This document shows positions 48,167 through 56,074 of a DNA stretch of 64,000 nucleotides, piece by piece. The first letter of the stretch is position 1; each line of letters starts with the position of its first letter. The position numbers and the translations under genes were made by a program. The notes under the pieces were generated by a model. That model did no database searches. It had not been told where the DNA came from and worked only from the letters and a program-made list of their open reading frames with translations. Origin of the DNA: Lentiprolixibacter aurantiacus (GTDB lineage Bacteria > Bacteroidota > Bacteroidia > Flavobacteriales > Flavobacteriaceae); contig NZ_JAPFQP010000001.1 in assembly GCF_026241225.1 (NCBI RefSeq), positions 806,001 through 870,000 on the forward strand, written 5' to 3'.

Positions 48167-48188
48167 TAGTCGACAAAAACTAATAGAT
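48167..48188 (+). repeat. 22-bp element, forward copy 1
   Basis: TAGTCGACAAAAACTAATAG occupies 48167-48186. It matches the copy at 48762-48781 at 19 of 20 positions, same orientation, and the inverted copy at 48047-48068 at 19 of 22. Confidence 0.75.
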
Positions 48189-48372
48189 ATTATGAATCAA
48201 CTAAAGCTGTATTTAAATACATCACAATGTTCTAGAATAATTGTAATTCATGCGTCACCAAAACATTAAATAATCATTAATACTTAATGGATTGAGATTT
48301 TGGTAGATGTACTAAGAATAGAACTTCAGCGTTTTGTATGTAAATAAATAGTTAAGAAAAAGTGTTTATAAA

Positions 48373-48400
48373 GTTAATATTCCTTAACTTAGATTTTAGT
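48373..48400 (+). promoter_or_regulatory. Pho-box-like operator before the YwqK-like gene
   Basis: GTTAAT (48373-48378), TTAACT (48384-48389) and TTTAGT (48395-48400) at 11-bp spacing. This is the most degenerate of the five sites and lies in AT-rich DNA, so it is the least certain. Confidence 0.35.
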
Positions 48401-48418
48401 AAAAAGATGTATGACGCC

Positions 48419-48778
48419 ATGAAGAATTTTACATTTTTGTTAATGTTTGCTATTGCCCTGACAGGGGCATATGCTCAACAGAAAAAAGAACAGCATCTAA
48501 ATAAGGAGACCAATCTTATAGAAGTGACTTATTATCATAATAATGATCAGGTAAGTCAACAGGGCACTTTCAATTTAGAAGGGAGGTTACATGGAAAATG
48601 GATCAGTTATAACGAACAGGGAGTGAAGATTACCGAGGGTTCCTATGACAATGGAATCAAAACCGGCAAATGGTTTTTCTGGTCGCAAGATGGAGTTAAG
48701 GAGATCATTTATGACAATAATAGCATTGCCAGTATCAATGAATCAACAAATAAAACTCGGCTAGTCGACAAACACTAA
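48419..48778 (+). CDS. Small exported YwqK/MORN-like protein
   Basis: A 119-residue protein. The ATG at 48419 gives the signal peptide MKNFTFLLMFAIALTGAYAQ and is preferred over GTG 48362 and ATG 48407. The mature part has two or three MORN/YwqK-type repeats: SQQGTFNLEGRLHGKWISY, GVKITEGSYDNGIKTGKWFFW and GVKEIIYDN. Such repeats often bind membranes or partner proteins. Its 3' end (coding VDKH then stop) is one copy of the 20-bp element also found upstream. Role in the phosphate island unknown. Confidence 0.75.
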   Translation: MKNFTFLLMFAIALTGAYAQQKKEQHLNKETNLIEVTYYHNNDQVSQQGTFNLEGRLHGKWISYNEQGVKITEGSYDNGIKTGKWFFWSQDGVKEIIYDNNSIASINESTNKTRLVDKH

Positions 48779-48781
48779 TAG
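48762..48781 (+). repeat. 20-bp element, forward copy 2
   Basis: TAGTCGACAAACACTAATAG overlaps the last codons and stop of the YwqK-like gene. It differs from copy 1 by one base, 595 bp away. Confidence 0.75.
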
Positions 48782-48796
48782 GGGCAGAACCAATAT

Positions 48797-48836
48797 AAAA
48801 AAGCAAACATCAGTTATGATTGATGTTTGCTTTTTT
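48797..48836. terminator. Strong bidirectional terminator
   Basis: Perfect sixteen-base arms AAAAAAGCAAACATCA (48797-48812) and TGATGTTTGCTTTTTT (48821-48836), eight-base loop, T tract in both directions. It separates the convergent YwqK-like and carboxypeptidase-regulatory genes. Confidence 0.93.
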
Positions 48837-48888
48837 CTTAGTTTATTTAAAAGGGGATTACCTAATAGAAGGAATGCAACCCGTCTTA

Positions 48889-49287
48889 TCAAGGCTTTTT
48901 ATCTGTCTTGTACTTGGCTTCAACGGAAGTATCTTTGGATACGCTATCAAGATCTAACTCCTCAAAATCCGGTCTTTTAGCGGATAATCCGGTGTTGATT
49001 TCTAAACGTTCACTTTCTTTAAGGTAAATAGGTATAAACCGTGTATCATAACCAAGATAGCGTACTACCAAAGTGTAATTTCCGGGATTAACATTATTCA
49101 ATTCAAAATTCCCATGAAAATTAGTCCGGGTACTAATATTTGTGTTCTGAAGATAAATATCTGCAAAAATTAAAGGTTCGTTATTAACCTCAAGGTCTAT
49201 TATATTACCCTTAATACTGGCATTTTCTTGGGCGTAGTTAAGAAACACGCTACAAGTGAAAAATAAGAATAATGTTTTTTTCATCAT
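48889..49287 (-). CDS. Free-standing carboxypeptidase-regulatory-like domain protein
   Basis: A 132-residue exported protein consisting of one CarboxypepD_reg (CNA-B-like) beta-sandwich plus a short charged tail. The signal peptide is MMKKTLFLFFTCSVFLNYAQ, from the ATG at 49287 (48889-49284 is equally possible). ASIKGNIIDLEVNNEPLIFA and GNYTLVVRYLGYDTRFIPIY closely resemble SIVGKLTDKDVNNEPLAFA and GTYTLVFSFLGYETLEIPNV of the TonB receptor downstream in coordinates (50607-53429). This suggests a detached receptor N-terminal extension. It has its own putative operator and terminators on both sides. Confidence 0.8.
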   Translation of the reverse strand: MMKKTLFLFFTCSVFLNYAQENASIKGNIIDLEVNNEPLIFADIYLQNTNISTRTNFHGNFELNNVNPGNYTLVVRYLGYDTRFIPIYLKESERLEINTGLSAKRPDFEELDLDSVSKDTSVEAKYKTDKKP

Positions 49288-49319
49288 TATTTGATTTGAA
49301 TACAAATCAAGAAAAAGTA

Positions 49320-49336
49320 TGTAAACCAAAGGTTAA
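49320..49336 (-). promoter_or_regulatory. Pho-box-like operator before the carboxypeptidase-regulatory gene
   Basis: On the minus strand TTAACC (plus 49331-49336) and TTTACA (plus 49320-49325) are 11 bp apart, about 32 bases before the start codon. Confidence 0.5.
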
Positions 49337-49363
49337 CCGCGGATTAATATTCAGTAATTAAAA

Positions 49364-49384
49364 AAGCCCTGTCAAACAGGGCTT
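49364..49384 (-). terminator. Terminator of the TonB receptor-lipoprotein operon
   Basis: AAGCCCTGT (49364-49372) and ACAGGGCTT (49376-49384), perfect arms with a three-base loop. On the minus strand a run of T residues follows. Confidence 0.88.
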
Positions 49385-49404
49385 ATGGTAAGAAAGAATT
49401 AATA

Positions 49405-50586
49405 TTAATTTATTCCTACGGTCCAGCCTGCTCCCCAGGTGGCAATGTCTGTTCCGGTACCGTTACCTTCCCCTGAGATAAAATCAGCTTCGGTAAATGT
49501 ATATCCTGTATCGTTCTTAAGCTTGGTTACTACATTATTAAAGGTAACATCAACTACCTGAAGAAGATCGTCTAAAACACCTTGCCCTGTAGTGTTTTCA
49601 CCTGTATCTCCATCAAGGTCAAAAGCCTCTTCAAAATCAGTAACCACAATGTTGGTAAAAATGCCCTGCGTTCCTTCCCTTAAACGGAACGCTTCAGTTC
49701 CGGCTTCAGCAGTTCCCACCACGGTCACATTGTTGATATTCGGTGCAGAGAAGTAACCCCCTTCGTTACTGAAATCGGTGTTATATCCGTCGCATTCGAA
49801 TGCTTTGTCATGAGAAACTCCGTGCTGTACGTAAACATCAGTTAAAGTTCCCGTATAGCCTTCGGTCCAGTCAATGGAATCATCTTCGGAGTTTACAATG
49901 GCAACATGACTTACGTTTACCGTACCCCCAAAGAATTCTATTCCATCGTCAGAACCTTCAAATACCTGAACATAATCAATAGTAGTTCCGTTACCTACTG
50001 CATAAAGGGAAAGGCCATTTAGCTCGGCATTACCGTCAATAGCACCTCCGGCATATTCAATTCGCAGGTACTGTATGTTACCGGAATTGTCATCTGCGGT
50101 ATCACCTCCATAGGAAAGACCCCCTACTTCAGAGGTGGCGGTATTCGTAGAACCATCTGGAGTTGAGTTGATAGGTGCGCGACCGCAAATCACCAATCCA
50201 CCCCAGTCACCTGAGGATGGTGAGCTGGCATTGGAAGTCAATACAATGGGGTTGCTGGCATTACCCACGGCATTAATAGATGCTCCCTGTTGAATAGCGA
50301 TGTATGCATTTACACCAACAGGTTCTGCCTTAATGGTCATGCCAGCGGGAATGGTCAATGTGGTACCGTTGGCCATTAATACTGGGCCGGTAACAATGTA
50401 TTCTACTTCAGGGTCCAGGATTAGGTCTTGGGTATAAACCCCACTGAGATTTACACTTGTTTCACCAGGTTCTTCATTTCCGCCGGTGTTAGTAATATTA
50501 ATGATAATTTCTGAGGTATCGTCTCGCTCGCATGCTATGAACGATAACGAAATAAGTCCTAGAATTAACAACAATCTGTTTTTCAT
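49405..50586 (-). CDS. Right-handed beta-helix surface lipoprotein
   Basis: A 393-residue lipoprotein. The signal is MKNRLLLILGLISLSFIAC (cysteine 19). A stretch of acidic and Asn/Gly-rich residues after the cysteine is compatible with surface export. The body shows successive coils of a parallel beta-helix: GPVLMANGTTLTIPAGMTIKA, PIVLTSNASSPSSGDWGGLVI, IDYVQVFEGSDDGIEFFGG, VSHVAIVNSEDDSIDWTEGY and TNIVVTDFEEAFDLDGDTG. The strongly acidic turns suggest calcium binding. It is cotranscribed behind the TonB receptor (20-base gap), the position of a substrate-capturing partner. Confidence 0.85.
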   Translation of the reverse strand: MKNRLLLILGLISLSFIACERDDTSEIIINITNTGGNEEPGETSVNLSGVYTQDLILDPEVEYIVTGPVLMANGTTLTIPAGMTIKAEPVGVNAYIAIQQGASINAVGNASNPIVLTSNASSPSSGDWGGLVICGRAPINSTPDGSTNTATSEVGGLSYGGDTADDNSGNIQYLRIEYAGGAIDGNAELNGLSLYAVGNGTTIDYVQVFEGSDDGIEFFGGTVNVSHVAIVNSEDDSIDWTEGYTGTLTDVYVQHGVSHDKAFECDGYNTDFSNEGGYFSAPNINNVTVVGTAEAGTEAFRLREGTQGIFTNIVVTDFEEAFDLDGDTGENTTGQGVLDDLLQVVDVTFNNVVTKLKNDTGYTFTEADFISGEGNGTGTDIATWGAGWTVGIN

Positions 50587-50606
50587 CGTTTTCAGTTTAA
50601 ATGGAA

Positions 50607-53429
50607 TTATAATTTATATTTCAGGGTTAGCCCTATGTTAACCCCAAGGTTGTACTCTCGTATTACTATATCTCCAATTCCGGTACCTTCCCTTACCAGA
50701 GAGATGTCAGGATTCAGTAAGTTGGTTGCACTTAGATTGGCTTCAAAATGCTCGCCGAAGGAATTCCTCCAAACAAAATTTAAAGTGGGAACCGATTTCT
50801 CAACAATGTTTCCAAGACTCCCTGCCCCCAGCGAAAAGATGCGGTCTGAGAAATAGGAGTAAGTCAGGGTGGCTTTAGGTCGGTATTCGCCAAATACCGG
50901 GCTGAAGTTGATGTCCGCATTCATAATGAAAGGAGAAGCTCCTTCCAGTTCATCGGAATCACGGTCAAAGGATGTTCCAAAAGTGTTTTCTGATCCAGCT
51001 GGAATGTCCACCAAATCCTGCTCTGTTTTGGTATAGGCTGCGTTGAGTCCCAGAGATAGAACACCTATGCCGTCTGCAGTAGATAAAAGGTTTTTCCTTG
51101 CTTCCAGTTCTATACCGTACACCTCTGCCTGTTCTCCCGTTCGGAAATACCTTTGGGTTCCTGTAGCATCTGCTGCAACTACCCTGTTTACCGGATCTTT
51201 TATTGTTTTGGCGAAGGCAGCCAGAGAAATAATTTCACCCTGATCCATAAACCATTCGTACTTCAGGTCGAAGCTGTATACATCTGAATAGGTAGCTCCA
51301 TTTCCGGATAGCCCTCCAAGCAAGTCAGGGTTACCTCCTACCCGCTGGGTAACGGATTCATAAACAAAGGGAGCTACCTCCTTAAATTCAGGGAATGATG
51401 CTGTTTTGCTGAAAGCAAAGCGTAAATTACTGTCCTCATTTAAGGCATATCTAACATTCAAACTGGGCAGGAATATGTTTTCATATACGTTCCTTTCTCC
51501 CGGATCGTCCGGCCGGATGTTGATTACATCATAGACCACATCCTGGGCAAAGGACTCTACCCGTATACCGGGAACAATGCCCCATTTTTCTCCGAGGGAT
51601 ATCTGGGCGCTTGCATAAAGTCCATGCACGTTCAGTGTTCCCTTATAGGTATTTTCTGAAAGACCTGGACGGTTTCGGTTCCCGATCTCATTGCTAATAG
51701 GATTCAGTACGATCAGGTCGTACAAGCCATTGCCATCTGGGATATTTATGTTTTCTAAATTGAAGATGGCGTTGAAATTGTTTACATCGGTTACAGGGGT
51801 GTTATCCCGGTCATGGATTTCGTATCCGTAACGAATACTGTTAAACTTGCGTTCTTTCCTTTTCCCATTATAGCCAAAGTTCAGCGTGACCTGTTCAGAC
51901 AAGTTAAAGCCCAGATTTAAAAAGCTGTTTAATTCATCGTCCTCAATAATTTGGAAAAACCGCTGGTTGTCAAAAGCGATATTGGTGTAGAAAACAGGAT
52001 TAGTTCCCGGATCATTGTCCAGGGCTAACTGGTAGTTTTCCAAAGTGAACCGCTTACGGTCGGGTTCGTCAGAGAATACTTTGTTAAAACCGGTTCCCCA
52101 GTCCAGTGTTATTTTGTCATCAAACTTGTGGGTTCCCGTCAATTGGTTTACGAAGATCATATCCTGGTTGAACTGAACATTCATAACGTAGAATCCCTGG
52201 TCTGTATCAATTATGGCATCTCTATTGGTACCGCGGCCTTCAATTCCATAGTATCCTACGGCATCTGATGAGCTATTTATGAACAAGGAGTTGAAATTTA
52301 CCTTGTGATTTTCATTTATGCGATAGCCAACATTTCCAAGGGCCGTGGTGGTGGTTTTATAGGCGTATTCCCGTACGTTGGGAAAATCTATTTTCAGTAC
52401 ATTGGTAAAGTCCCGAGCAGGGCCTTCCCAAATTTCATAGCCATTGCTAAAACTGGCCGCACCGAAAAAACTCAATCGGGAGGCCTCACCAAAACTATAC
52501 GAATACCCTCCTTCAATGGCACCGGAAAAGTTGATGGGATCCCATGCACTCTGGGGGTCAACCCCGTGTGACAGAATAATTGCAAAAGGATTGTTGTCAT
52601 AGCGGTTATAAAAACCGAAGTTGCTCGGTCCTTCACTCCTAACAAAATCTTCACCGGCCGCATTAGAATTCTGTCCACTTCCAAGTGAGACCTCCAGATA
52701 TCCGTCACCGGTATAATCCTTGGAGGTAATATTTACATTTCCTGCCGCAAAGTCCCCATAGAAAGATGAGGCATAGGCCTTGCTTACTGCAACATTTTCG
52801 ATAATGCCTGACGTAAATAAATCAAGGTTGATGTTCTTTTTATTGACATCATTGGAGGGCAGGGATAAGCCGTTCAGGGTAGTAGTCTGGTAACGATCTC
52901 CCAAACCTCTTACGTAAACGTTACTGGATCCCTGTTGTTTGGAGATCCCGGAGATCTGTGCAACGGCTCCTGCCGCATCGTCAATCCCTTTAAGGCTAAG
53001 TGCTTCTGCACTAATGGCTTCCTGCATTACCAGGGATTTCTTCTGTTCCAGAAGAAGTGCTATTTCCGAGTCCTTTCTTGTGGAAGTAGTAATCACCACC
53101 TCGTCCAGACTAACGCTTCCTGCTCCTAAAGCGGCATTCACCTGAGTAACCTTATCTGCCTCTACCACAACATTGGGAATTTCCAGGGTTTCATATCCCA
53201 GGAAACTAAAAACCAGGGTGTAAGTGCCGGGTTCTACAGCTGGTATTTCGTATAACCCGTCGAAGTCTGAAGTAGTGCCCTTGGAAGTGCCTTTAATCAA
53301 TACATTGGCAAAGGCCAGGGGTTCGTTGTTAACATCCTTATCAGTAAGTTTCCCTACTATGCTTCCGTTTTGTTGGGCAAAAGTGAAAACCGTGAAACAA
53401 ATTAATACTGAGGTTAGTAATAATCTCAT
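50607..53429 (-). CDS. TonB-dependent outer-membrane receptor
   Basis: A 940-residue receptor. Signal peptide (MRLLLTSVLICFTVFTFAQ), then a CarboxypepD_reg domain at about residues 24-105 (SIVGKLTDKDVNNEPLAFANV). A plug domain follows at about 125-250 (GSSNVYVRGLGDRYQTTTLNG, SKAYASSFYGDFAAGNVNITS), then a 22-stranded barrel with the TonB_dep_Rec C-terminal strand ending LKYKL. It has no SusD partner; the neighbour is a beta-helix lipoprotein. With the phosphate transporters around it and an 11-bp repeat operator upstream, import of a phosphate-containing ligand is a reasonable inference, not a proof. Confidence 0.93.
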   Translation of the reverse strand: MRLLLTSVLICFTVFTFAQQNGSIVGKLTDKDVNNEPLAFANVLIKGTSKGTTSDFDGLYEIPAVEPGTYTLVFSFLGYETLEIPNVVVEADKVTQVNAALGAGSVSLDEVVITTSTRKDSEIALLLEQKKSLVMQEAISAEALSLKGIDDAAGAVAQISGISKQQGSSNVYVRGLGDRYQTTTLNGLSLPSNDVNKKNINLDLFTSGIIENVAVSKAYASSFYGDFAAGNVNITSKDYTGDGYLEVSLGSGQNSNAAGEDFVRSEGPSNFGFYNRYDNNPFAIILSHGVDPQSAWDPINFSGAIEGGYSYSFGEASRLSFFGAASFSNGYEIWEGPARDFTNVLKIDFPNVREYAYKTTTTALGNVGYRINENHKVNFNSLFINSSSDAVGYYGIEGRGTNRDAIIDTDQGFYVMNVQFNQDMIFVNQLTGTHKFDDKITLDWGTGFNKVFSDEPDRKRFTLENYQLALDNDPGTNPVFYTNIAFDNQRFFQIIEDDELNSFLNLGFNLSEQVTLNFGYNGKRKERKFNSIRYGYEIHDRDNTPVTDVNNFNAIFNLENINIPDGNGLYDLIVLNPISNEIGNRNRPGLSENTYKGTLNVHGLYASAQISLGEKWGIVPGIRVESFAQDVVYDVINIRPDDPGERNVYENIFLPSLNVRYALNEDSNLRFAFSKTASFPEFKEVAPFVYESVTQRVGGNPDLLGGLSGNGATYSDVYSFDLKYEWFMDQGEIISLAAFAKTIKDPVNRVVAADATGTQRYFRTGEQAEVYGIELEARKNLLSTADGIGVLSLGLNAAYTKTEQDLVDIPAGSENTFGTSFDRDSDELEGASPFIMNADINFSPVFGEYRPKATLTYSYFSDRIFSLGAGSLGNIVEKSVPTLNFVWRNSFGEHFEANLSATNLLNPDISLVREGTGIGDIVIREYNLGVNIGLTLKYKL

Positions 53430-53471
53430 TAAGCTGAATGTTCAATTTCTGCGGCAAAGAAAGACTGAGGG

Positions 53472-53499
53472 TGTAAAGGTCCCGTTACCTGCAGGTTAA
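53472..53499 (-). promoter_or_regulatory. Pho-box-like operator before the TonB receptor
   Basis: On the minus strand TTAACC (plus 53494-53499), GTAACG (plus 53483-53488) and TTTACA (plus 53472-53477) repeat every 11 bp, ending 42 bases before the start codon. Confidence 0.55.
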
Positions 53500-53618
53500 A
53501 CCTTTATATACTTTGTGTTATCAAAAAGTTATGTGATTAAGCCAGTGTTAAGGCGTAAGAAATACCCTTCATCCTATTAGAGATTAAAAGATGTAACTTG
53601 CGGTTTTAAAGAACTTTC

Positions 53619-54962
53619 ATGAACTGGGAACAACTGCTTTCTCTAAAGCGATTCGGGGATAGAAACAAACGATTACGAAAGGAACAGGACCCAACCAGAC
53701 TGGGGTTTGAAGTGGATTACGACCGGGTGATCTTCTCCGCAGCCTTCCGGAGTTTGCAGGATAAAACACAGGTAATTCCGCTTTCCAAAACCGATTTTGT
53801 GCATACCCGACTCACCCATAGCCTGGAGGTTTCCGTGGTGGGCAGGAGCCTTGGCCGACTGGTGGGTAAAGAGCTGCTGCGTGTTCACCCATATCTTGAA
53901 GAAACCCATGGCTATCAGTACAATGATTTTGGTGCCATTGTAGCTGCGGCTGCCCTGGCACACGACATTGGTAATCCGCCCTTCGGTCACAGCGGGGAGA
54001 AGGCCATCGGTGAATATTTTTCATCTGGTTCGGGTAGTCGCTACCGGGATGCCCTGACTGACAAGGAATATGAGGACCTTATAAGTTTTGAGGGCAACGC
54101 CAATGGGTTCAAACTGCTGACGGAATCCCGCGAGGGAGTATCCGGTGGTTTGAGGCTTAGTTATGCCACCTTAGGTGCTTTTACCAAATATCCCAAAGAG
54201 TCGTTACCCAAAAAGCCCACGAAACACATAGCAGATAAGAAATACGGATTTTTTCAAACGCAGGCAGATTTCTTCAGAGAACTGGCAGAAGAACTCGGCC
54301 TGGAATCACGGGGTAGGACAGGGGACAACTCGTATTCCCGTCATCCCCTGACTTTTCTGGTTGAAGCTGCGGATGACATTTGCTACACCATCATTGATTT
54401 CGAGGATGGTATCAACCTGGGATTAATTCCCGAGGAATATGCCCTGGAATATCTCATAAAACTAGTCAAAGACAGCATAAATACCAATAAGTATAATAAT
54501 TTGGTGCATATGCAGGACCGCCTGAGTTACCTGCGTGCTTTGGCGATTAATACCCTTATTGCGGATGCGGTGCGTATTTTTATGGAAAATGAAGATAAAA
54601 TACTAAACGGTATATTTGATACTGCATTGCTGGATCGCAGTCAGTACAAAGCCCAGATAGCCGATATAATTGACCTTAGTGTAGAGCGTATTTACCGATC
54701 AGATGAGGTGATCGAAAAGGAAATAGCCGGCTACAGGATCCTGGCCGATATACTGGAGGTATTTACAGATGCATTGACTAGGGACAAGGAGGGAAATGCC
54801 TCCAATTACGATCGTTTGATGATAGGCTTGCTTCCTCCGGTTTTCAGAAATTCTTCGGGTAGTGTTTATGAAATTCTGCTGAATACTTCATGCTATGTGG
54901 CCAGCTTGTCAGACGGGGCGGCCGTGCACATCCACAATAAAATTACGGGTAAAACGCTTTAG
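53619..54962 (+). CDS. dgt: Deoxyguanosinetriphosphate triphosphohydrolase
   Basis: A 447-residue HD-domain dNTPase converting dGTP (or other dNTPs) to the deoxynucleoside and triphosphate. HD motifs are TRLTHSLEVSVVGRSLG near residue 68 and AALAHDIGNPPFGHSGEKA near residue 114. The FEGNANGFKLLTE and VEAADDICYTIIDFEDG blocks are family signatures. Its stop codon overlaps that of the convergent DUF3078 gene by four bases, leaving no room for a terminator. Confidence 0.95.
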   Translation: MNWEQLLSLKRFGDRNKRLRKEQDPTRLGFEVDYDRVIFSAAFRSLQDKTQVIPLSKTDFVHTRLTHSLEVSVVGRSLGRLVGKELLRVHPYLEETHGYQYNDFGAIVAAAALAHDIGNPPFGHSGEKAIGEYFSSGSGSRYRDALTDKEYEDLISFEGNANGFKLLTESREGVSGGLRLSYATLGAFTKYPKESLPKKPTKHIADKKYGFFQTQADFFRELAEELGLESRGRTGDNSYSRHPLTFLVEAADDICYTIIDFEDGINLGLIPEEYALEYLIKLVKDSINTNKYNNLVHMQDRLSYLRALAINTLIADAVRIFMENEDKILNGIFDTALLDRSQYKAQIADIIDLSVERIYRSDEVIEKEIAGYRILADILEVFTDALTRDKEGNASNYDRLMIGLLPPVFRNSSGSVYEILLNTSCYVASLSDGAAVHIHNKITGKTL

Positions 54963-56074
54963 AAATTATAGGCGAGGCCAACGCCCAGCAGTTGCCTGAA
55001 TTGTATCCTGGGTTGCCCCGGGTCAACAATTGATCCGTCATCTGCCTTCACTTCATTGAATAGGATATCGTCATCATAGATAATTTGTGTCCCGATATTC
55101 GCCTTGATGTATTCATTTACCTTCAGATTGAGGTTTAATTCCCAGTCGATATCCACATTGCCAAAGGAACGCAGGTAATCTGTGTAAAGGTTCAATCGGT
55201 GGTCCAGAACCATATTTTTCCCGATTTCCTTTTTCCAGGTATTGTTAATGAGTATCCCAAATTCAATAAAAGTATTTTCTCCAGGAGTAATAATATTACC
55301 CGCATCGTCACGAATGGCTTTTTTAACCCCGAAGGCACCATCGTTGGCCAGATCCTGGTCTAGCACAAAAGTAGCCTTCAGCGAGGTAGGGGAGAGGTAG
55401 AGGTTAAACCCTTTTCCTTCAGGGATGTAAGAAGTTCCCGCTCCGAAAAACAAATAGCCCGGGGCCATAAAACGAGATATGGGGGTACTTCTGTCCGGAT
55501 ATTTGAATCCATTGGAAATCTGGGTGTTGAAATTGGCCTTGACGGAATAAAACCAGTAATTCAGCGTATCCTTGCGGTAGCCAATGGTGGAGCTTAGCCG
55601 GATTGCATCATCGGTTTTACGCAACTGCCTTCCTTCCTGGGCGTTTACCCCGTATCGGATTACCAGGGAATTATCCCACTGAAAGTATCGGAATTTATAG
55701 TTACGCTCAAATTTAAGTCCTCCCAGGGCAGAAACAGAATTGTCTCCACCGGCATTCCAGTTTACGAATGCTACTTCACTCAGGTTGAGGGTGAACTCAT
55801 TTTCCCTGGTCCAGAACGAAGGGACCCTGAATTTTTTCTTCCTCCTGATTAGCGGTTTTGTACCTGTGAAGGTCAGTTTGGGGACGGTAAGGTTTACCCC
55901 CCTGGGAATGATCTTTATTTTGTATTGTTGCGCGCGGATAACAATGGTATCTACCTTGGTTGTATCCACTTCGGGAAAGGGAGGAATACTGTCCTGGGCT
56001 ACCGACTGCAGCGGCAGAAGAGCCATGATCCCCAGGAATAGTGCAGCTAAAAAATTGGCTGATTTAACCTTCAT
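54959..56074 (-). CDS. DUF3078 outer-membrane protein
   Basis: A 371-residue exported barrel-like protein of the DUF3078 family, widespread in Bacteroidota. Signal peptide: a hydrophobic stretch (FLAALFLGIMALLPLQSVAQ). Signature strands include FWTRENEFTLNLSEVAFVNWNAGGDNSVSALG and NLYTDYLRSFGNVDIDWELNLNLKVN (each longer run is only cited in part). The C-terminus ends in an aromatic strand (LLGVGLAYNF). Function unknown. Its ATG lies inside the last codons of dxs (11-base overlap), so it is translated from the dxs mRNA. Confidence 0.9.
   Translation of the reverse strand: MKVKSANFLAALFLGIMALLPLQSVAQDSIPPFPEVDTTKVDTIVIRAQQYKIKIIPRGVNLTVPKLTFTGTKPLIRRKKKFRVPSFWTRENEFTLNLSEVAFVNWNAGGDNSVSALGGLKFERNYKFRYFQWDNSLVIRYGVNAQEGRQLRKTDDAIRLSSTIGYRKDTLNYWFYSVKANFNTQISNGFKYPDRSTPISRFMAPGYLFFGAGTSYIPEGKGFNLYLSPTSLKATFVLDQDLANDGAFGVKKAIRDDAGNIITPGENTFIEFGILINNTWKKEIGKNMVLDHRLNLYTDYLRSFGNVDIDWELNLNLKVNEYIKANIGTQIIYDDDILFNEVKADDGSIVDPGQPRIQFRQLLGVGLAYNF

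Larger units (their letters stand above)
48046..48418. other. 373-base divergent control region between porin and YwqK-like genes
   Basis: No credible gene. It holds, in order: an inverted copy of a 22-bp element, the porin operator repeats, a minus-strand terminator-like hairpin, a forward copy of the 22-bp element, AT-rich spacer, and the operator repeats of the YwqK-like gene. The element copies and repeats are listed separately. Confidence 0.6.

Noticed and set aside
48192-48269. A 25-codon frame in the porin/YwqK control region
   Set aside because: Too short, no conserved feature, and the region is dominated by repeats and operator-like sites.
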